Shown piece after piece: positions 25,455-34,423 of a stretch of 64,000 nucleotides of DNA. The notes below the pieces were generated by a model. The model was given only the letters and a program-made list of their open reading frames with translations. It was not told where the DNA came from and did no database searches. The translations under genes were made by a program, and so were the position numbers. The stretch is from Lactonifactor longoviformis DSM 17459 (lineage in GTDB: Bacteria > Bacillota > Clostridia > Lachnospirales > Lachnospiraceae), in assembly GCF_900129135.1 (NCBI RefSeq), contig NZ_FQVI01000002.1, positions 186,001 through 250,000 of the forward strand, read 5' to 3'. Position 1 is the stretch's first letter. Each line of letters opens with the position of its first letter.

Positions 25455-26303
25455 GTGAAAAACATAAAAAGAATTGCCGCTCTTACAGGAGTAGTTCTCC
25501 TGGTCGGCATGTATGTCATGACTCTGCTATTTGCCCTGTCCGGCCGTCCCGATGCTTCTTCGTTGCTGATGGCCTCCCTCTATGCCACTGTCATTATTCC
25601 CGTTCTATTATATGCTTTTATGCTGGTATACAAATGGCAGCACCCCAAAGAGGCTACTGCCTGCCAAAAGAAGAACCAGGAATCTTATAAGGAAGTATAC
25701 CAGATCGATACCATTATCTTTGACATTGGGAAAGTACTTGTGAATTACGGGTGGCTGGATGTTCTCCAGAATCTGGGATATGACGAGGATACCATAGAAG
25801 CGGTTTCCCAGGCGGTGTTCCTGAACGAGGACTGGATAGAAGGGGATCGCGGTGTTTTAAGTGAAGAGGAGCTGCTGCAGGCTTTTATTGAAAACAATCC
25901 TGCCTACGAGCCCCAAATCCGGGAAACTTTTCAAAACCTTGGAAAAACAGTACATACTTACGCATACACGGAAAAATGGCTGGACGCTTTAAAAAATAAG
26001 GGCTACCGGGTTTATATCCTTTCCAATTTTTCAGAGCCTCTTTATAAACAAGCCAAAGATGAACTTTCCTTTTTGTCAAAGGTCGACGGGGGGTATATGT
26101 CTTATCAAATCAAGCTGCTGAAGCCAGACCCTGCGATCTATCAGCGGCTTATAAAAGATTTTAGCATAGTGCCTGAGCATGCGGTATTTCTGGACGACCT
26201 TTTGGAAAATGTTGCAGAAGCACGTGCCCAAGGTCTTAACGCCATTCATTTTACCTCCAGAAGAGAAGCCGTTGCTCAGCTTCGGGAATTTGGAGTACGA
26301 TAA
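25455..26303 (+). CDS. Membrane-anchored HAD-family hydrolase (YihX-like)
   Basis: 282 residues, GTG start behind AAGGAGAT. Two hydrophobic helices (about residues 7-29 and 36-58) precede a HAD domain beginning near residue 87. HAD motif I reads IIFDIGKVLVN: the nucleophile aspartate is kept, the second acid is replaced as in the YihX subgroup. Motif II is YILSNFS, motif III the lysine in LLKPDPAIY, motif IV VFLDDLLENV. It is probably a phosphatase acting on the cytoplasmic side; the substrate is unknown. The membrane anchor is unusual because most YihX-type enzymes are soluble. Confidence 0.85.
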   Translation: MKNIKRIAALTGVVLLVGMYVMTLLFALSGRPDASSLLMASLYATVIIPVLLYAFMLVYKWQHPKEATACQKKNQESYKEVYQIDTIIFDIGKVLVNYGWLDVLQNLGYDEDTIEAVSQAVFLNEDWIEGDRGVLSEEELLQAFIENNPAYEPQIRETFQNLGKTVHTYAYTEKWLDALKNKGYRVYILSNFSEPLYKQAKDELSFLSKVDGGYMSYQIKLLKPDPAIYQRLIKDFSIVPEHAVFLDDLLENVAEARAQGLNAIHFTSRREAVAQLREFGVR

Positions 26304-26322
26304 AGTTTTATCTAATAGTAAA

Positions 26323-26347
26323 AGCCGCAGATTAACTCTCTGCGGCT
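26323..26347. terminator. Stem-loop between convergent HAD and CGGC genes
   Basis: AGCCGCAGA and its complement with a 7-base loop. TTT follows on the minus strand and no T run on the plus strand, so it is a weak bidirectional terminator at best. Confidence 0.5.
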
Positions 26348-26363
26348 ATGAATATGTAATTTC

Positions 26364-26696
26364 TCAATGTGTATAGTCCAAAAATTTAATGCCTTCCCCC
26401 ACATCTTTTGCGATTAATTCTTTCATTCTTTTGGCAAACGGACAGGGATATCCAATAGGGGTTCCTTTCTGAATACAGCTGGCAAAAACTATAGTGTCGG
26501 CGCCCCGCCTGATCAATTCCCTTGCTCTTAATACTGCTTTTTTGGCAGGACATCCGCCGCAGTTAATAAAACCGATAATTTCTATCTCCTCTGTAACCCC
26601 TTCAAATACTCCCGCCCTCTCTCTCACTACCTGAAAATCTGCGGTTCCAGGACAGTAGTCCTCTGTCTGCATACATCTGATAATCCCAATTTTCAT
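26364..26696 (-). CDS. CGGC-domain protein
   Basis: 110 residues from the ATG at 26696, eight bases after GGAGG. The family's namesake motif is present as NCGGCPAKK near residues 48-56, with further cysteines at RCMQTEDYCPG near the start and ASCIQKGTPIGYPCPF near residue 75. The cysteine pattern suggests metal or iron-sulfur binding; the function of the CGGC family is not known to me. A folded leader (26722-26790) lies just upstream of its ribosome site. Confidence 0.82.
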   Translation of the reverse strand: MKIGIIRCMQTEDYCPGTADFQVVRERAGVFEGVTEEIEIIGFINCGGCPAKKAVLRARELIRRGADTIVFASCIQKGTPIGYPCPFAKRMKELIAKDVGEGIKFLDYTH

Positions 26697-26721
26697 AAGC
26701 AAATCCTCCCTTTATGCTCCG

Positions 26722-26790
26722 CATGACACATGGGGCTGGAAGCCCCTTCACGGCCAAAGTACAATCAGTTCACTTTTCTCCATGTCATCT
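26722..26790 (-). ncRNA. Candidate structured leader (three-way junction) of the CGGC gene
   Basis: In the minus-strand transcript the stem ATGACA/TGTCAT (26784-26789 with 26724-26729) closes two inner hairpins: AAAGT/ACTTT around a 10-base loop, and GGGGCT-TCC-AGCCCC (26733-26747). The ribosome site follows about 12 bases later. The layout is riboswitch-like, but I do not recognise a known class. Confidence 0.35.
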
Positions 26791-26846
26791 GGCAAGTTCA
26801 CAGCTTCAACTGTTCGTTAAAGTATATCACAAAGAGGATTTAAAAT

Positions 26847-26883
26847 GAAGCGCTGCATAGAATTCTCTCCTATGCAGCGCTTC
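26847..26883 (-). terminator. Terminator of purA
   Basis: A perfect 14-bp stem (GAAGCGCTGCATAG and complement), 9-base loop, followed on the minus strand by ATTTTAAA. It begins six bases after the purA stop. Confidence 0.8.
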
Positions 26884-26888
26884 TGAGT

Positions 26889-28163
26889 TTATCTGTAAAT
26901 AATATCATCACGCCCCGGCCCATTGGATATCATGGTGATGGGGAAACCTATCTTCTCTTCCACAAATTCAATATACTTTCTGCAGTTCTCCGGGAGTTCT
27001 TCATATGTTTTTATTCCACGGATGTCTGCCTTCCACCCAGGCAGCACCTCAATCACAGGCTTGGCTTTTTCCAGCATACAGGTTGTGGGAAAGTCCGTGG
27101 TAATACTGCCGTCAATATCATATGCCACACAAACAGGTATTTCCTCCAGGTATCCCAGTACATCCAAAACTGTAAAAGCCACGTCTGTGGTTCCCTGCAT
27201 TCTGCAGCCATATTTGGAAGCAACAACATCGAACCATCCCATACGTCTCGGACGTCCGGTAGTGGCACCATACTCGCCGCCGTCGCCTCCCCGTCTGCGG
27301 AGTTCATCTGCCTCTTCCCCGAAAATCTCAGACACAAACGCACCGGCTCCCACTGCGCTGGAGTATGCTTTGCACACTGTAATTATTTTCTTTATTTCGT
27401 AAGGAGGAAGTCCCGCACCGATTGCACCGTAGGCTGCTAAAGTAGAGGATGAGGTTACCATAGGATAAATCCCGTGATCCGGATCCTTTAACGACCCCAG
27501 CTGGCCTTCCAGAAGAATTTCTTTGCCCTCTTTCATAGCATTCCACAGATACAGAGAAACATCACATACATAGGGTTCTACCATACTCTTATATTCCATT
27601 AGTTCCTGGAATACCTCTTCCGGCTTAAGCAGAGGTTTATGATAAAGGTGTTCCAGAGTAACATTTTTCATCTCACAAACCCGGGATACCTTTTCCCTCA
27701 GGGAAGACTCCTCAAACAGCTCGCTTACCTGGAACCCGATTTTTGCATATTTATCGGAGTAGAAAGGTGCAATTCCTGATTTTGTAGAACCAAAAGACTT
27801 GCCCCCCAGACGCTCCTCCTCATACTCATCGAACTTAACGTGGTAAGACATTACCATCTGCGCACGGTCCGAAACTTTAATTTTAGGAGCGGGCACTCCC
27901 CGTTCTACAATCCCTTGTATCTCATGAAAAAGAATGGGGATATTGAGCGCAACCCCATTCCCGATTACACTTGTTGTATGATCGTAAAATACACCGGAAG
28001 GCAGTGTGTGTAATGCAAATTTCCCATAATTATTAACGATGGTATGGCCTGCATTGGCCCCGCCCTGAAATCTTACTATAATATCGGATTCCTTGGCCAG
28101 CATATCCGTAATTTTTCCTTTTCCCTCGTCTCCCCAGTTTGCTCCCACTACTGCTTTTACCAT
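26889..28163 (-). CDS. purA: Adenylosuccinate synthetase
   Basis: 424 residues, full length. It joins IMP and aspartate with GTP to give adenylosuccinate, the first committed step to AMP. The signature GANWGDEGKGKITD at residues 7-20 and the GGANAGHT loop near residues 34-41 are intact, as are the GTP and aspartate-binding segments in the C-terminal third (TTDFPTTCMLEKAKPVIEVLPGWK). A strong ribosome site (AGGAGG) precedes the ATG. It has its own promoter and terminator and is separate from the purB-purF-purC group 2.4 kb away. Confidence 0.97.
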   Translation of the reverse strand: MVKAVVGANWGDEGKGKITDMLAKESDIIVRFQGGANAGHTIVNNYGKFALHTLPSGVFYDHTTSVIGNGVALNIPILFHEIQGIVERGVPAPKIKVSDRAQMVMSYHVKFDEYEEERLGGKSFGSTKSGIAPFYSDKYAKIGFQVSELFEESSLREKVSRVCEMKNVTLEHLYHKPLLKPEEVFQELMEYKSMVEPYVCDVSLYLWNAMKEGKEILLEGQLGSLKDPDHGIYPMVTSSSTLAAYGAIGAGLPPYEIKKIITVCKAYSSAVGAGAFVSEIFGEEADELRRRGGDGGEYGATTGRPRRMGWFDVVASKYGCRMQGTTDVAFTVLDVLGYLEEIPVCVAYDIDGSITTDFPTTCMLEKAKPVIEVLPGWKADIRGIKTYEELPENCRKYIEFVEEKIGFPITMISNGPGRDDIIYR

Positions 28164-28223
28164 GTCAGATCCTCCTGATAAAATCCATTGTACTCTTATT
28201 TTGCCTTTTTACGAATCAAGTAT

Positions 28224-28252
28224 ACTATAAGATTTGACATAAGTAAAATCAA
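28224..28252 (-). promoter_or_regulatory. purA promoter
   Basis: On the minus strand TTGATT (28247-28252), 17 bp, TATAGT (28224-28229). It overlaps the divergent LysR promoter, so binding of the LysR protein could affect both. Confidence 0.6.
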
Positions 28253-28262
28253 TGTTTATTAT
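28234..28262 (+). promoter_or_regulatory. Promoter of the LysR gene next to purA
   Basis: TTGACA (28234-28239), 17 bp, TATTAT (28257-28262), about 55 bp before the TTG start. Confidence 0.65.
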
Positions 28263-28316
28263 AGATTATATAACTATAAATTATGTGATTGCATTACCGA
28301 AAGGAGAGCAGAGACT

Positions 28317-29210
28317 TTGAATATCAGCTTGGAATACTATAAGATCTTTTACTATGTTGCCCGATGCAGCAGTATAACTCTGGCCGCCCAGAAGCTGTCC
28401 ATCTCTCAGCCGGCTGTGAGTCAGGGAGTCCGGCAGCTGGAGACAATTTTAGGAACACGTCTCTTTGTCCGCACTCCCAAAGGAGTCCGGCTTACCGCGG
28501 AAGGAGAGGTTCTGTACAGTTATGTCTCCAGGGGATATGAATCTATCCTGGCCGGAGAAAACAAAGTAAGGCAGATGCTGAATATGAATATGGGAGAAAT
28601 CCGCATTGGGGCCAGTGATATGACCCTGCAGTTTTATCTTCTCCCCTATCTGGAACAATTTCATGAACGGTTCCCCAAAATAAAGGTAAGCGTCACAAAC
28701 GCTCCCACCCCTGAGACACTTCGCTATCTCCGTGAGGGCAAGATAGATTTCGGAGTAGTCAGCACACCTTTATCCGCTCCCAAAGAAATCCAAATCTCTG
28801 CCGTCAAAGAAATTCAGGACCTTTTTGTGGCCGGTCCAAGATTTTCCCATCTGAAAGGCCGCCCCCTTCACTTTAAAGCATTGGAGGATCTGCCTATCAT
28901 CTGTCTGGAAAAAAGCACAAGCACACGTTCCTTTATTGATCAGGAACTTGCCTCCCATAGCGTAGTACTCCAGCCCGAGTTCGAACTGGCCACCAGTGAT
29001 ATGATCGTACAGTTTGCCATCCGTAATCTGGGCATCGGCTATGTAATGAAAGAATTCGCCCAATCGCAATTAACAAGCGGAGAACTCTTTCCCCTGACCT
29101 TTCACGAAAAACTGCCCAAAAGGCATTTCTGTATTGTAACAGAAAAAAAAGCGCCGCTGTCAACAGCGGCACAGAAGCTATTAGAGATCACCGCCGCCGA
29201 AACGCAATAA
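28317..29210 (+). CDS. LysR-family transcriptional regulator
   Basis: 297 residues. I choose TTG at 28317, behind AAAGGAGAG, because the protein then opens with the conserved LEYYKIFYYVARCSSITLAAQ; an upstream ATG at 28188 lies in the promoter. The helix-turn-helix is LAAQKLSISQPAVSQGVRQLE, followed by a two-lobe effector domain (MGEIRIGASDMTLQFYLLPYL). Its 3' end overlaps the convergent nhaC gene by 23 bases. Targets could be purA (divergent, overlapping promoters) or distant genes; the effector is unknown. Confidence 0.9.
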   Translation: MNISLEYYKIFYYVARCSSITLAAQKLSISQPAVSQGVRQLETILGTRLFVRTPKGVRLTAEGEVLYSYVSRGYESILAGENKVRQMLNMNMGEIRIGASDMTLQFYLLPYLEQFHERFPKIKVSVTNAPTPETLRYLREGKIDFGVVSTPLSAPKEIQISAVKEIQDLFVAGPRFSHLKGRPLHFKALEDLPIICLEKSTSTRSFIDQELASHSVVLQPEFELATSDMIVQFAIRNLGIGYVMKEFAQSQLTSGELFPLTFHEKLPKRHFCIVTEKKAPLSTAAQKLLEITAAETQ

Positions 29211-30468
29211 AGAGCAGGGCGCTGATTCCCATCAGTATAGGATAAAACAAATACGGCATAATACCAAACGGCGTCAGACCGCTCAAAGATGCCGCGGACA
29301 GCAGCTGTGCTCCGTACGGAATGAGCCCCTGCCCCACAGAGGCAAAAATATCCAGCAGGGAGGCGCTTCTTCGGGGAGCGATCTCGAATTCTCCGCTTAT
29401 CTCTTTTGCAATGGGGCCGGCCATAACGATGGCTACCGTATTATTGGCAGTACATGCATCCACCAGAAGAGCTAAAACGGCAATGCCAAGCTCTCCCCCT
29501 CTTTTCCCACGGATTCTCCGTTTAATAATGTATAAAATATACTGTATGCCCCCGTAAGCCTTTACCAGAGAGACAATGCAGGCTACAACAATAGAAATGA
29601 CCGTAATGTCATACATTCCTGTAATTCCCTCTCCCACCACCTGGAAAATCTGTCCCAGAGGGATCGTCCCTGCCGCTACCCCCACGATCAGGGACAGTAC
29701 AGTACCTCCTATGAGGACTAAAAAGACATTAATTCCAATCAGGGCGCCGATGAGAACCAGCAGGTAAGGGACAACTTTTATGAAATCATAATCCAGATTG
29801 GTGAACTTCTGAGCCTTACCAGCTCCGGAGATAACAAAAAAGAGCACTGCTGTGATAACAGCTGCCGGCAGTACAATCAGAAAGTTCTCTTTGAATTTGT
29901 CTTTCATCTCGCAGCCCTGGGTCCTAACGGCAGCGATAGTAGTGTCAGATATCATAGACAGATTATCACCAAACATAGCGCCGCAGACTACAGCACCGAT
30001 ACAGATGGCAAGCGAAACCCCTGTCTTCTCGCTGATCCCCACGCCGATAGGCGCCATAGCCGCAATGGTACCCATGGAAGTTCCCATAGAGATAGAGATA
30101 AAGCATCCAATCAGAAAGAGGCCTACCACTGCAATGCTTGAGGGCATAATGCTAAGCCCCAGATTAACCGTACTCTCTACCCCGCCGGCTGCCTTCACCG
30201 CACCTGAAAAAGCACCTGCAGACAGAAAGATAAGGCTCATAGTCACAATATTCTCCTCCCCTACCCCTGCAGAAATCGCAGTGATTTTCTGAGAAAAGTC
30301 CAGTTCTTTATTTTGCATAAATGCCACAAAAAGTGCGATAAGAAACCCTACAATCGCAGGCATACTGTAAAAATCCCCAGTAATGCAGCCTGCTCCCAGA
30401 AAGATAACCAGAAACACACCGATGGGTAAAAGTGCTCTCGGATTTCCTTTTTCTTTGTTCCAACTCAT
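29188..30468 (-). CDS. NhaC-family Na+/H+ antiporter
   Basis: 426 residues from the ATG at 30468 (AAAAGGAGAAGGAAT). About 11 predicted membrane helices. NhaC family features include the glycine and serine-rich FISISMGTSMGTIAAMAPIGVGI and GAMFGDNLSMISDTTIAA segments and the late DACTANNTVAIVMAGPIAKEI helix. The family exchanges sodium for protons, or malate-H+ for lactate-Na+ (MleN), or moves amino acids. Its C-terminal segment has repeated FG.MPYLFYPILMG helices. It lies between purB and the LysR gene with no obvious link to purine synthesis. Confidence 0.85.
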   Translation of the reverse strand: MSWNKEKGNPRALLPIGVFLVIFLGAGCITGDFYSMPAIVGFLIALFVAFMQNKELDFSQKITAISAGVGEENIVTMSLIFLSAGAFSGAVKAAGGVESTVNLGLSIMPSSIAVVGLFLIGCFISISMGTSMGTIAAMAPIGVGISEKTGVSLAICIGAVVCGAMFGDNLSMISDTTIAAVRTQGCEMKDKFKENFLIVLPAAVITAVLFFVISGAGKAQKFTNLDYDFIKVVPYLLVLIGALIGINVFLVLIGGTVLSLIVGVAAGTIPLGQIFQVVGEGITGMYDITVISIVVACIVSLVKAYGGIQYILYIIKRRIRGKRGGELGIAVLALLVDACTANNTVAIVMAGPIAKEISGEFEIAPRRSASLLDIFASVGQGLIPYGAQLLSAASLSGLTPFGIMPYLFYPILMGISALLFIAFRRR

Positions 30469-30510
30469 ATTCCTTCTCCTTTTCAATCGGGGACAGGCCG
30501 GGGTGCAAAA

Positions 30511-30544
30511 GGGGACGTGTTCCTTCCAGGAGGAACACGTCCCC
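30511..30544. terminator. Palindromic terminator of purB; second copy of repeated element
   Basis: 14-bp arms (GGGGACGTGTTCCT and complement) with a 6-base loop. T4 follows on the minus strand and T5 on the plus strand. The sequence is nearly that of 3263-3294, and GGGGACAGG again lies close by (30489-30497), so it belongs to a repeated family. Confidence 0.8.
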
Positions 30545-30567
30545 TTTTTCCCTCTTTTTTGTCTGTC

Positions 30568-32001
30568 CTATACAGTAATCTCGGCAGTCATGCCCAATAA
30601 TTCCTTATTCTCCTCCAGGATCGGACGGATTACCTTAGACAGGAATGCATCTACCTGTTCTTTGGCCCGTCCCGTGTACTTAGAGGGATCCATTGTCTTT
30701 TGGAGTTCCTCCAGTGTAAGGTTGAAGGCAGGGTCTGCTGCAATAAGCTCCAAAAGATTATTATCTCTTCCCTCTGCTTTTACATTCCTTCCGGCCTCCA
30801 TGGAAAGCTCCCGAATGCGTTCGTGAAGCTCCTGTCTGTCACCCCCGGCTTTGACGGCATCCATCATGATGTTTTCTGTTGCCATAAAGGGCAGCTCCGC
30901 CATAAGGCGCTTTTCAATTACCTTGGGATACACTACCAGGCCGTCTACTACGTTCAGGCACAGGTCCAGAATCCCGTCAATGGCCAGGAAACCTTCCGGT
31001 ACACTCAGCCGTTTGTTAGCTGAGTCGTCCAGGGTTCTCTCAAACCACTGGGTTGCGGATGTAATCGCCGGATTCATGGCGTCTACCATCACAAATCTGG
31101 AAAGGGAAGCAATGCGCTCGCTTCTCATAGGATTCCTCTTATATGCCATAGCGGAGGATCCAATCTGACTTTTTTCGAAGGGTTCCTCTACCTCTTTTAA
31201 GTGCTGCAGCAGTCGGATATCATTGGAGAATTTGTGTGCACTGGCAGCGATCCCGGCCAGAACATTTAAAACTCTGGTATCTATTTTACGGGAATAGGTC
31301 TGTCCTGATACCGGATAGCACTCCTTAAATCCCATTTTTTCCGCTATCATAGGATCTATCTTCTCTATTTTTTCCTGATCCCCGTCAAATAATTCCAGGA
31401 AGCTTGCCTGCGTCCCTGTAGTTCCCTTAGAGCCCAGAAGCTTCATATTACTTAAAACATAGTCCACGTCTTCCAGATCCAGTGTAAACTCCTGTATCCA
31501 CAGAGTCGCCCTCTTTCCTACCGTTGTAGGCTGTGCAGGCTGAAAATGTGTGAATGCCAGGGTGGGAAGCCCTCTGTATTCCTCTGCGAACTTTGCCAGT
31601 TCCGCGATAACATTAACCAGTTTCTTTTTTACCAGTTTTAAAGCTTCTGTCATCACAATGATATCTGTATTGTCACCCACATAGCAGGAGGTTGCCCCCA
31701 GGTGGATAATCCCCTTTGCCTTGGGGCACTGTACCCCATAAGCATACACGTGTGACATCACATCGTGGCGCACCTGCTTTTCTCTCTCCTGGGCCACAAA
31801 ATAATTGATGTCCTCCGCATTTGCTTTCATTTCATCGATCTGCTCCTGCGTAATATTAAGTCCCAGCTCCTTTTCCGTCTCTGCCAGCGCGATCCAGAGC
31901 TTCCTCCAGGTACGGAACTTCTTGTCCGGGGAAAATAAATACTGCATCTCTTTGCTGGCGTAGCGCTGTGACAAAGGGCTTTGATATCTGTCTGTATTCA
32001 T
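30568..32001 (-). CDS. purB: Adenylosuccinate lyase
   Basis: 477 residues. It acts twice in purine synthesis, splitting fumarate from SAICAR and from adenylosuccinate. Fumarase/aspartase superfamily signatures are visible: HLGATSCYVGDNTD near residue 100, TLAFTHFQPAQPTTVGKR near 155, and the flexible signature loop SSAMAYKRNPMRSERI near residues 285-300. It starts with ATG 12 bases after purF and ends just before a strong palindromic terminator. Its length and loop place it with the longer Clostridia/eukaryote-like PurB group. Confidence 0.96.
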   Translation of the reverse strand: MNTDRYQSPLSQRYASKEMQYLFSPDKKFRTWRKLWIALAETEKELGLNITQEQIDEMKANAEDINYFVAQEREKQVRHDVMSHVYAYGVQCPKAKGIIHLGATSCYVGDNTDIIVMTEALKLVKKKLVNVIAELAKFAEEYRGLPTLAFTHFQPAQPTTVGKRATLWIQEFTLDLEDVDYVLSNMKLLGSKGTTGTQASFLELFDGDQEKIEKIDPMIAEKMGFKECYPVSGQTYSRKIDTRVLNVLAGIAASAHKFSNDIRLLQHLKEVEEPFEKSQIGSSAMAYKRNPMRSERIASLSRFVMVDAMNPAITSATQWFERTLDDSANKRLSVPEGFLAIDGILDLCLNVVDGLVVYPKVIEKRLMAELPFMATENIMMDAVKAGGDRQELHERIRELSMEAGRNVKAEGRDNNLLELIAADPAFNLTLEELQKTMDPSKYTGRAKEQVDAFLSKVIRPILEENKELLGMTAEITV

Positions 32002-32013
32002 GTATTCTCTCCT

Positions 32014-33462
32014 CTATAGTTCAAAATCGCCGCGGATGTCTTCCTTCGGGGGCTCCATGGGATAGGTTCCCGTAAAGCATCCCCTGCAGATTTCCAATCC
32101 GTCTGTGAGTTCCTGCAGCCTGTCAATCTCAAGATATCCCAGACTGTCAGCTCCGATTTTCTCACATATTTCTTCTACGGTGCGGTTATAGGCCAGCAGC
32201 TGCTCCCGTGCAGGCACATCTGTTCCAAAGTAACAGGGCCATAAAAACGGCGGAGAGCTGACTCTCATATGCACTTCTGCAGCTCCGGCATCCCTGAGCA
32301 TCTTCACAATTCTTCCGCTGGTAGTCCCCCGGACAATCGAGTCATCAATCATTATAATACGCTTGCCGGCCACTACCTCTTTTAATGCATTTAATTTCAC
32401 ACGGACACTGGATATCCGGCTGCTCTGTTTTGGTCGGATAAAGGTCCGGCCCACATAGCTGTTCTTCACAAAGGCTGTACCATAGGGAATCCCCGATTCC
32501 AAAGAGTACCCCAGGGCTGCGGCATTTCCTGATTCGGGTACACCCACAACCAGATCCGCTTCCACCGGGGAATCCTTTGCCAGAGCTCTTCCCGCTTTGA
32601 TTCTGGACGCGTAGACACTGACACCGTCAATATGGCTGTCCGGACGGGCAAAATAAATATACTCGAAGATACAGCGCGCATGTTTCTTTCTTGGCAGGCA
32701 CATACTTTTATCAGAGACTATGCCCTCTCTGGTAATCACCACTAGCTCTCCGGGTTCCACATCCCTGACAAATTCTGCACCCACGGTATCCAAAGCGCAG
32801 GTTTCAGACGCCAGAATATACGAATTGTCTCTTCTGCCGATGCATAGAGGCTTAAATCCGTACGGATCTCTGGCCCCAATCAGTTTTCTGGGGGACATTA
32901 CAATCAGCGAATAAGCTCCCTCCATCTTCTTCATGGCATTCCTTACCGCTTCCTCCACAGATTTTGTTTTTACCCGCTCTCTGGCAATGTGGTAAGCAAT
33001 TACCTCGGAATCAATGGTGGTCTGAAAAATCGCTCCACCGTACTCCAGCTCCTTTCTGAGCTCCAGGGCATTGATCAGATTCCCATTGTGGGCAAGTCCC
33101 AGAGTACCCTTAATATAATTCAGAACTAAGGGCTGGGCATTTTCCCTTGTACTCGCCCCTGCGGTTGAATAGCGGACATGTCCCACTCCTATATCCCCAT
33201 GAAGGGATTCCAGTGTTTTTTCATTAAATACTTCATTGGCCAGCCCCATTCCCTTGAAGGAACTGACCTTCCCCTTGGGGCCATGTGTATCGCTTACGGC
33301 TATACCGCAGCTTTCCTGTCCCCGGTGCTGAAGGGCAAACAGTCCATAATAAATGGTAGATGCCACGTCCTGTCCATCCAGGTCATAGATGCCAAAGACA
33401 CCGCATTCTTCCCTTAATTTATCAGTCACTTCACCTTGTTCGTGTATCATATCTTTATTCAT
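32014..33462 (-). CDS. purF: Amidophosphoribosyltransferase
   Basis: 482 residues. It transfers the amide nitrogen of glutamine to PRPP, the first step of purine synthesis. The glutaminase nucleophile is the cysteine in EECGVFG near residue 20, behind a propeptide of about 19 residues that is normally removed. Downstream are HRGQESCGI, the DSEVIAYHIA segment, and the PRPP loop MIDDSIVRGTTS near residues 370-380. Late cysteines (CEKIG, CRGCFTG) fit the iron-sulfur-bearing Bacillus-type PurF. It lies between purC and purB, 25 and 12 bases away. Confidence 0.96.
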   Translation of the reverse strand: MNKDMIHEQGEVTDKLREECGVFGIYDLDGQDVASTIYYGLFALQHRGQESCGIAVSDTHGPKGKVSSFKGMGLANEVFNEKTLESLHGDIGVGHVRYSTAGASTRENAQPLVLNYIKGTLGLAHNGNLINALELRKELEYGGAIFQTTIDSEVIAYHIARERVKTKSVEEAVRNAMKKMEGAYSLIVMSPRKLIGARDPYGFKPLCIGRRDNSYILASETCALDTVGAEFVRDVEPGELVVITREGIVSDKSMCLPRKKHARCIFEYIYFARPDSHIDGVSVYASRIKAGRALAKDSPVEADLVVGVPESGNAAALGYSLESGIPYGTAFVKNSYVGRTFIRPKQSSRISSVRVKLNALKEVVAGKRIIMIDDSIVRGTTSGRIVKMLRDAGAAEVHMRVSSPPFLWPCYFGTDVPAREQLLAYNRTVEEICEKIGADSLGYLEIDRLQELTDGLEICRGCFTGTYPMEPPKEDIRGDFEL

Positions 33463-33487
33463 GGACGCAACCTTTCCAGTCTGTCAA

Positions 33488-34192
33488 TTAAAGTCCTAAA
33501 CGGCTGAATACTTCGTTGTACGCTTCCTCTACATTACCCATGTCGCGTCTGAAACGGTCCTTATCCAATTTCTCATTGGTATTCACATCCCAGAGTCTGC
33601 AGGTATCCGGGGAAATCTCGTCTGCCAGAATAATCTCTCCGTGATAACGGCCGAATTCAATCTTAAAGTCAATTAATTTAATACCGGCCTGTAAGAAATA
33701 CTCCTTTAAAACTTCATTTATTTTCATTGTGTATTCTCTGATCTGGTCAATTTCTTCCTGTGTGGCAAGTCCCAGAGCAAGCGCATAGGAATCGTTGATA
33801 AAGGGATCCCCAAGGTCATCATTTTTGTAACTGAACTCAAAGGTAGGACAGAGGAGTTCTCTTCCTTCCTCAATGCCCAGCTTCTTGGAAAAACTTCCCG
33901 CTGCCACATTACGCACAATAACCTCCAGGGGGACAATCTCTACATGCTTTACAGCAGTCTCCCTGTCACTTAATTCTTCTATAAAATGAGTCGGTACTCC
34001 GGCTTTTTCAATCAATTGGAACACGCGGTTGGACATGCGGTTGTTGATAACGCCCTTTCCCACGATGGTTCCCTTCTTCTCCCCGTTAAATGCAGTAGCG
34101 TCATCCTTGTAGTCAACAATTACCACATCTTTGTCCTCTGTTGCAAATACTTTTTTAGCTTTGCCTTCATATAATTGTTCTAATTTTTTCAC
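33488..34192 (-). CDS. purC: SAICAR synthetase
   Basis: 234 residues from GTG at 34192, a start chosen because family members begin [15 protein letters not shown]; a longer frame to 34240 runs into the leader. It condenses CAIR with aspartate using ATP. Visible motifs are [32 protein letters not shown], and [10 protein letters not shown] with [12 protein letters not shown] near the C-terminus. It is the first gene of purC-purF-purB. The GTG start and weak ribosome site may hold its level low relative to the downstream genes. Confidence 0.96.
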   Translation of the reverse strand: MKKLEQLYEGKAKKVFATEDKDVVIVDYKDDATAFNGEKKGTIVGKGVINNRMSNRVFQLIEKAGVPTHFIEELSDRETAVKHVEIVPLEVIVRNVAAGSFSKKLGIEEGRELLCPTFEFSYKNDDLGDPFINDSYALALGLATQEEIDQIREYTMKINEVLKEYFLQAGIKLIDFKIEFGRYHGEIILADEISPDTCRLWDVNTNEKLDKDRFRRDMGNVEEAYNEVFSRLGL

Positions 34193-34242
34193 CTTCGTAC
34201 ACCTATCCTTTTTCCATAATAATAGTTTAAATTTACACAAGG

Positions 34243-34271
34243 ATTATATACCATACCTATGTAAAAAACAA
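34243..34271 (-). promoter_or_regulatory. purC operon promoter
   Basis: On the minus strand TTGTTT (34266-34271), 17 bp, TATAAT (34243-34248), about 50 bp before the GTG start. The leader is too short for a purine riboswitch, and no clear PurR-box pair is visible. Confidence 0.65.
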
Positions 34272-34361
34272 GCCTAACTTCGGCAATTTCCGGGCCTTTC
34301 TGACACCAATATTTTTTCGTCTTTAAAAATATATTTTTGTTTTACCAGAATTTTACCAAGA

Positions 34362-34411
34362 GAAAAGCAGCCCGGGTTCCGGGAGGCAAAAAGACCTCCT
34401 TTGTCCGCTGC
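34362..34411 (-). terminator. Terminator of the amino-acid ABC operon
   Basis: On the minus strand AGCAGC...GCTGCT closes a bulged stem containing GGAGG/CCTCC, followed by TTTTCTC. It begins about 13 bases after the ATPase gene stop. Confidence 0.6.
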
Positions 34412-34423
34412 TGCTTCATACTG

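Noticed and set aside
34193-34423. Purine riboswitch before purC
   Set aside because: The promoter lies only about 50 bp from the start, leaving no room for the aptamer; the upstream hairpin is the ABC operon terminator.
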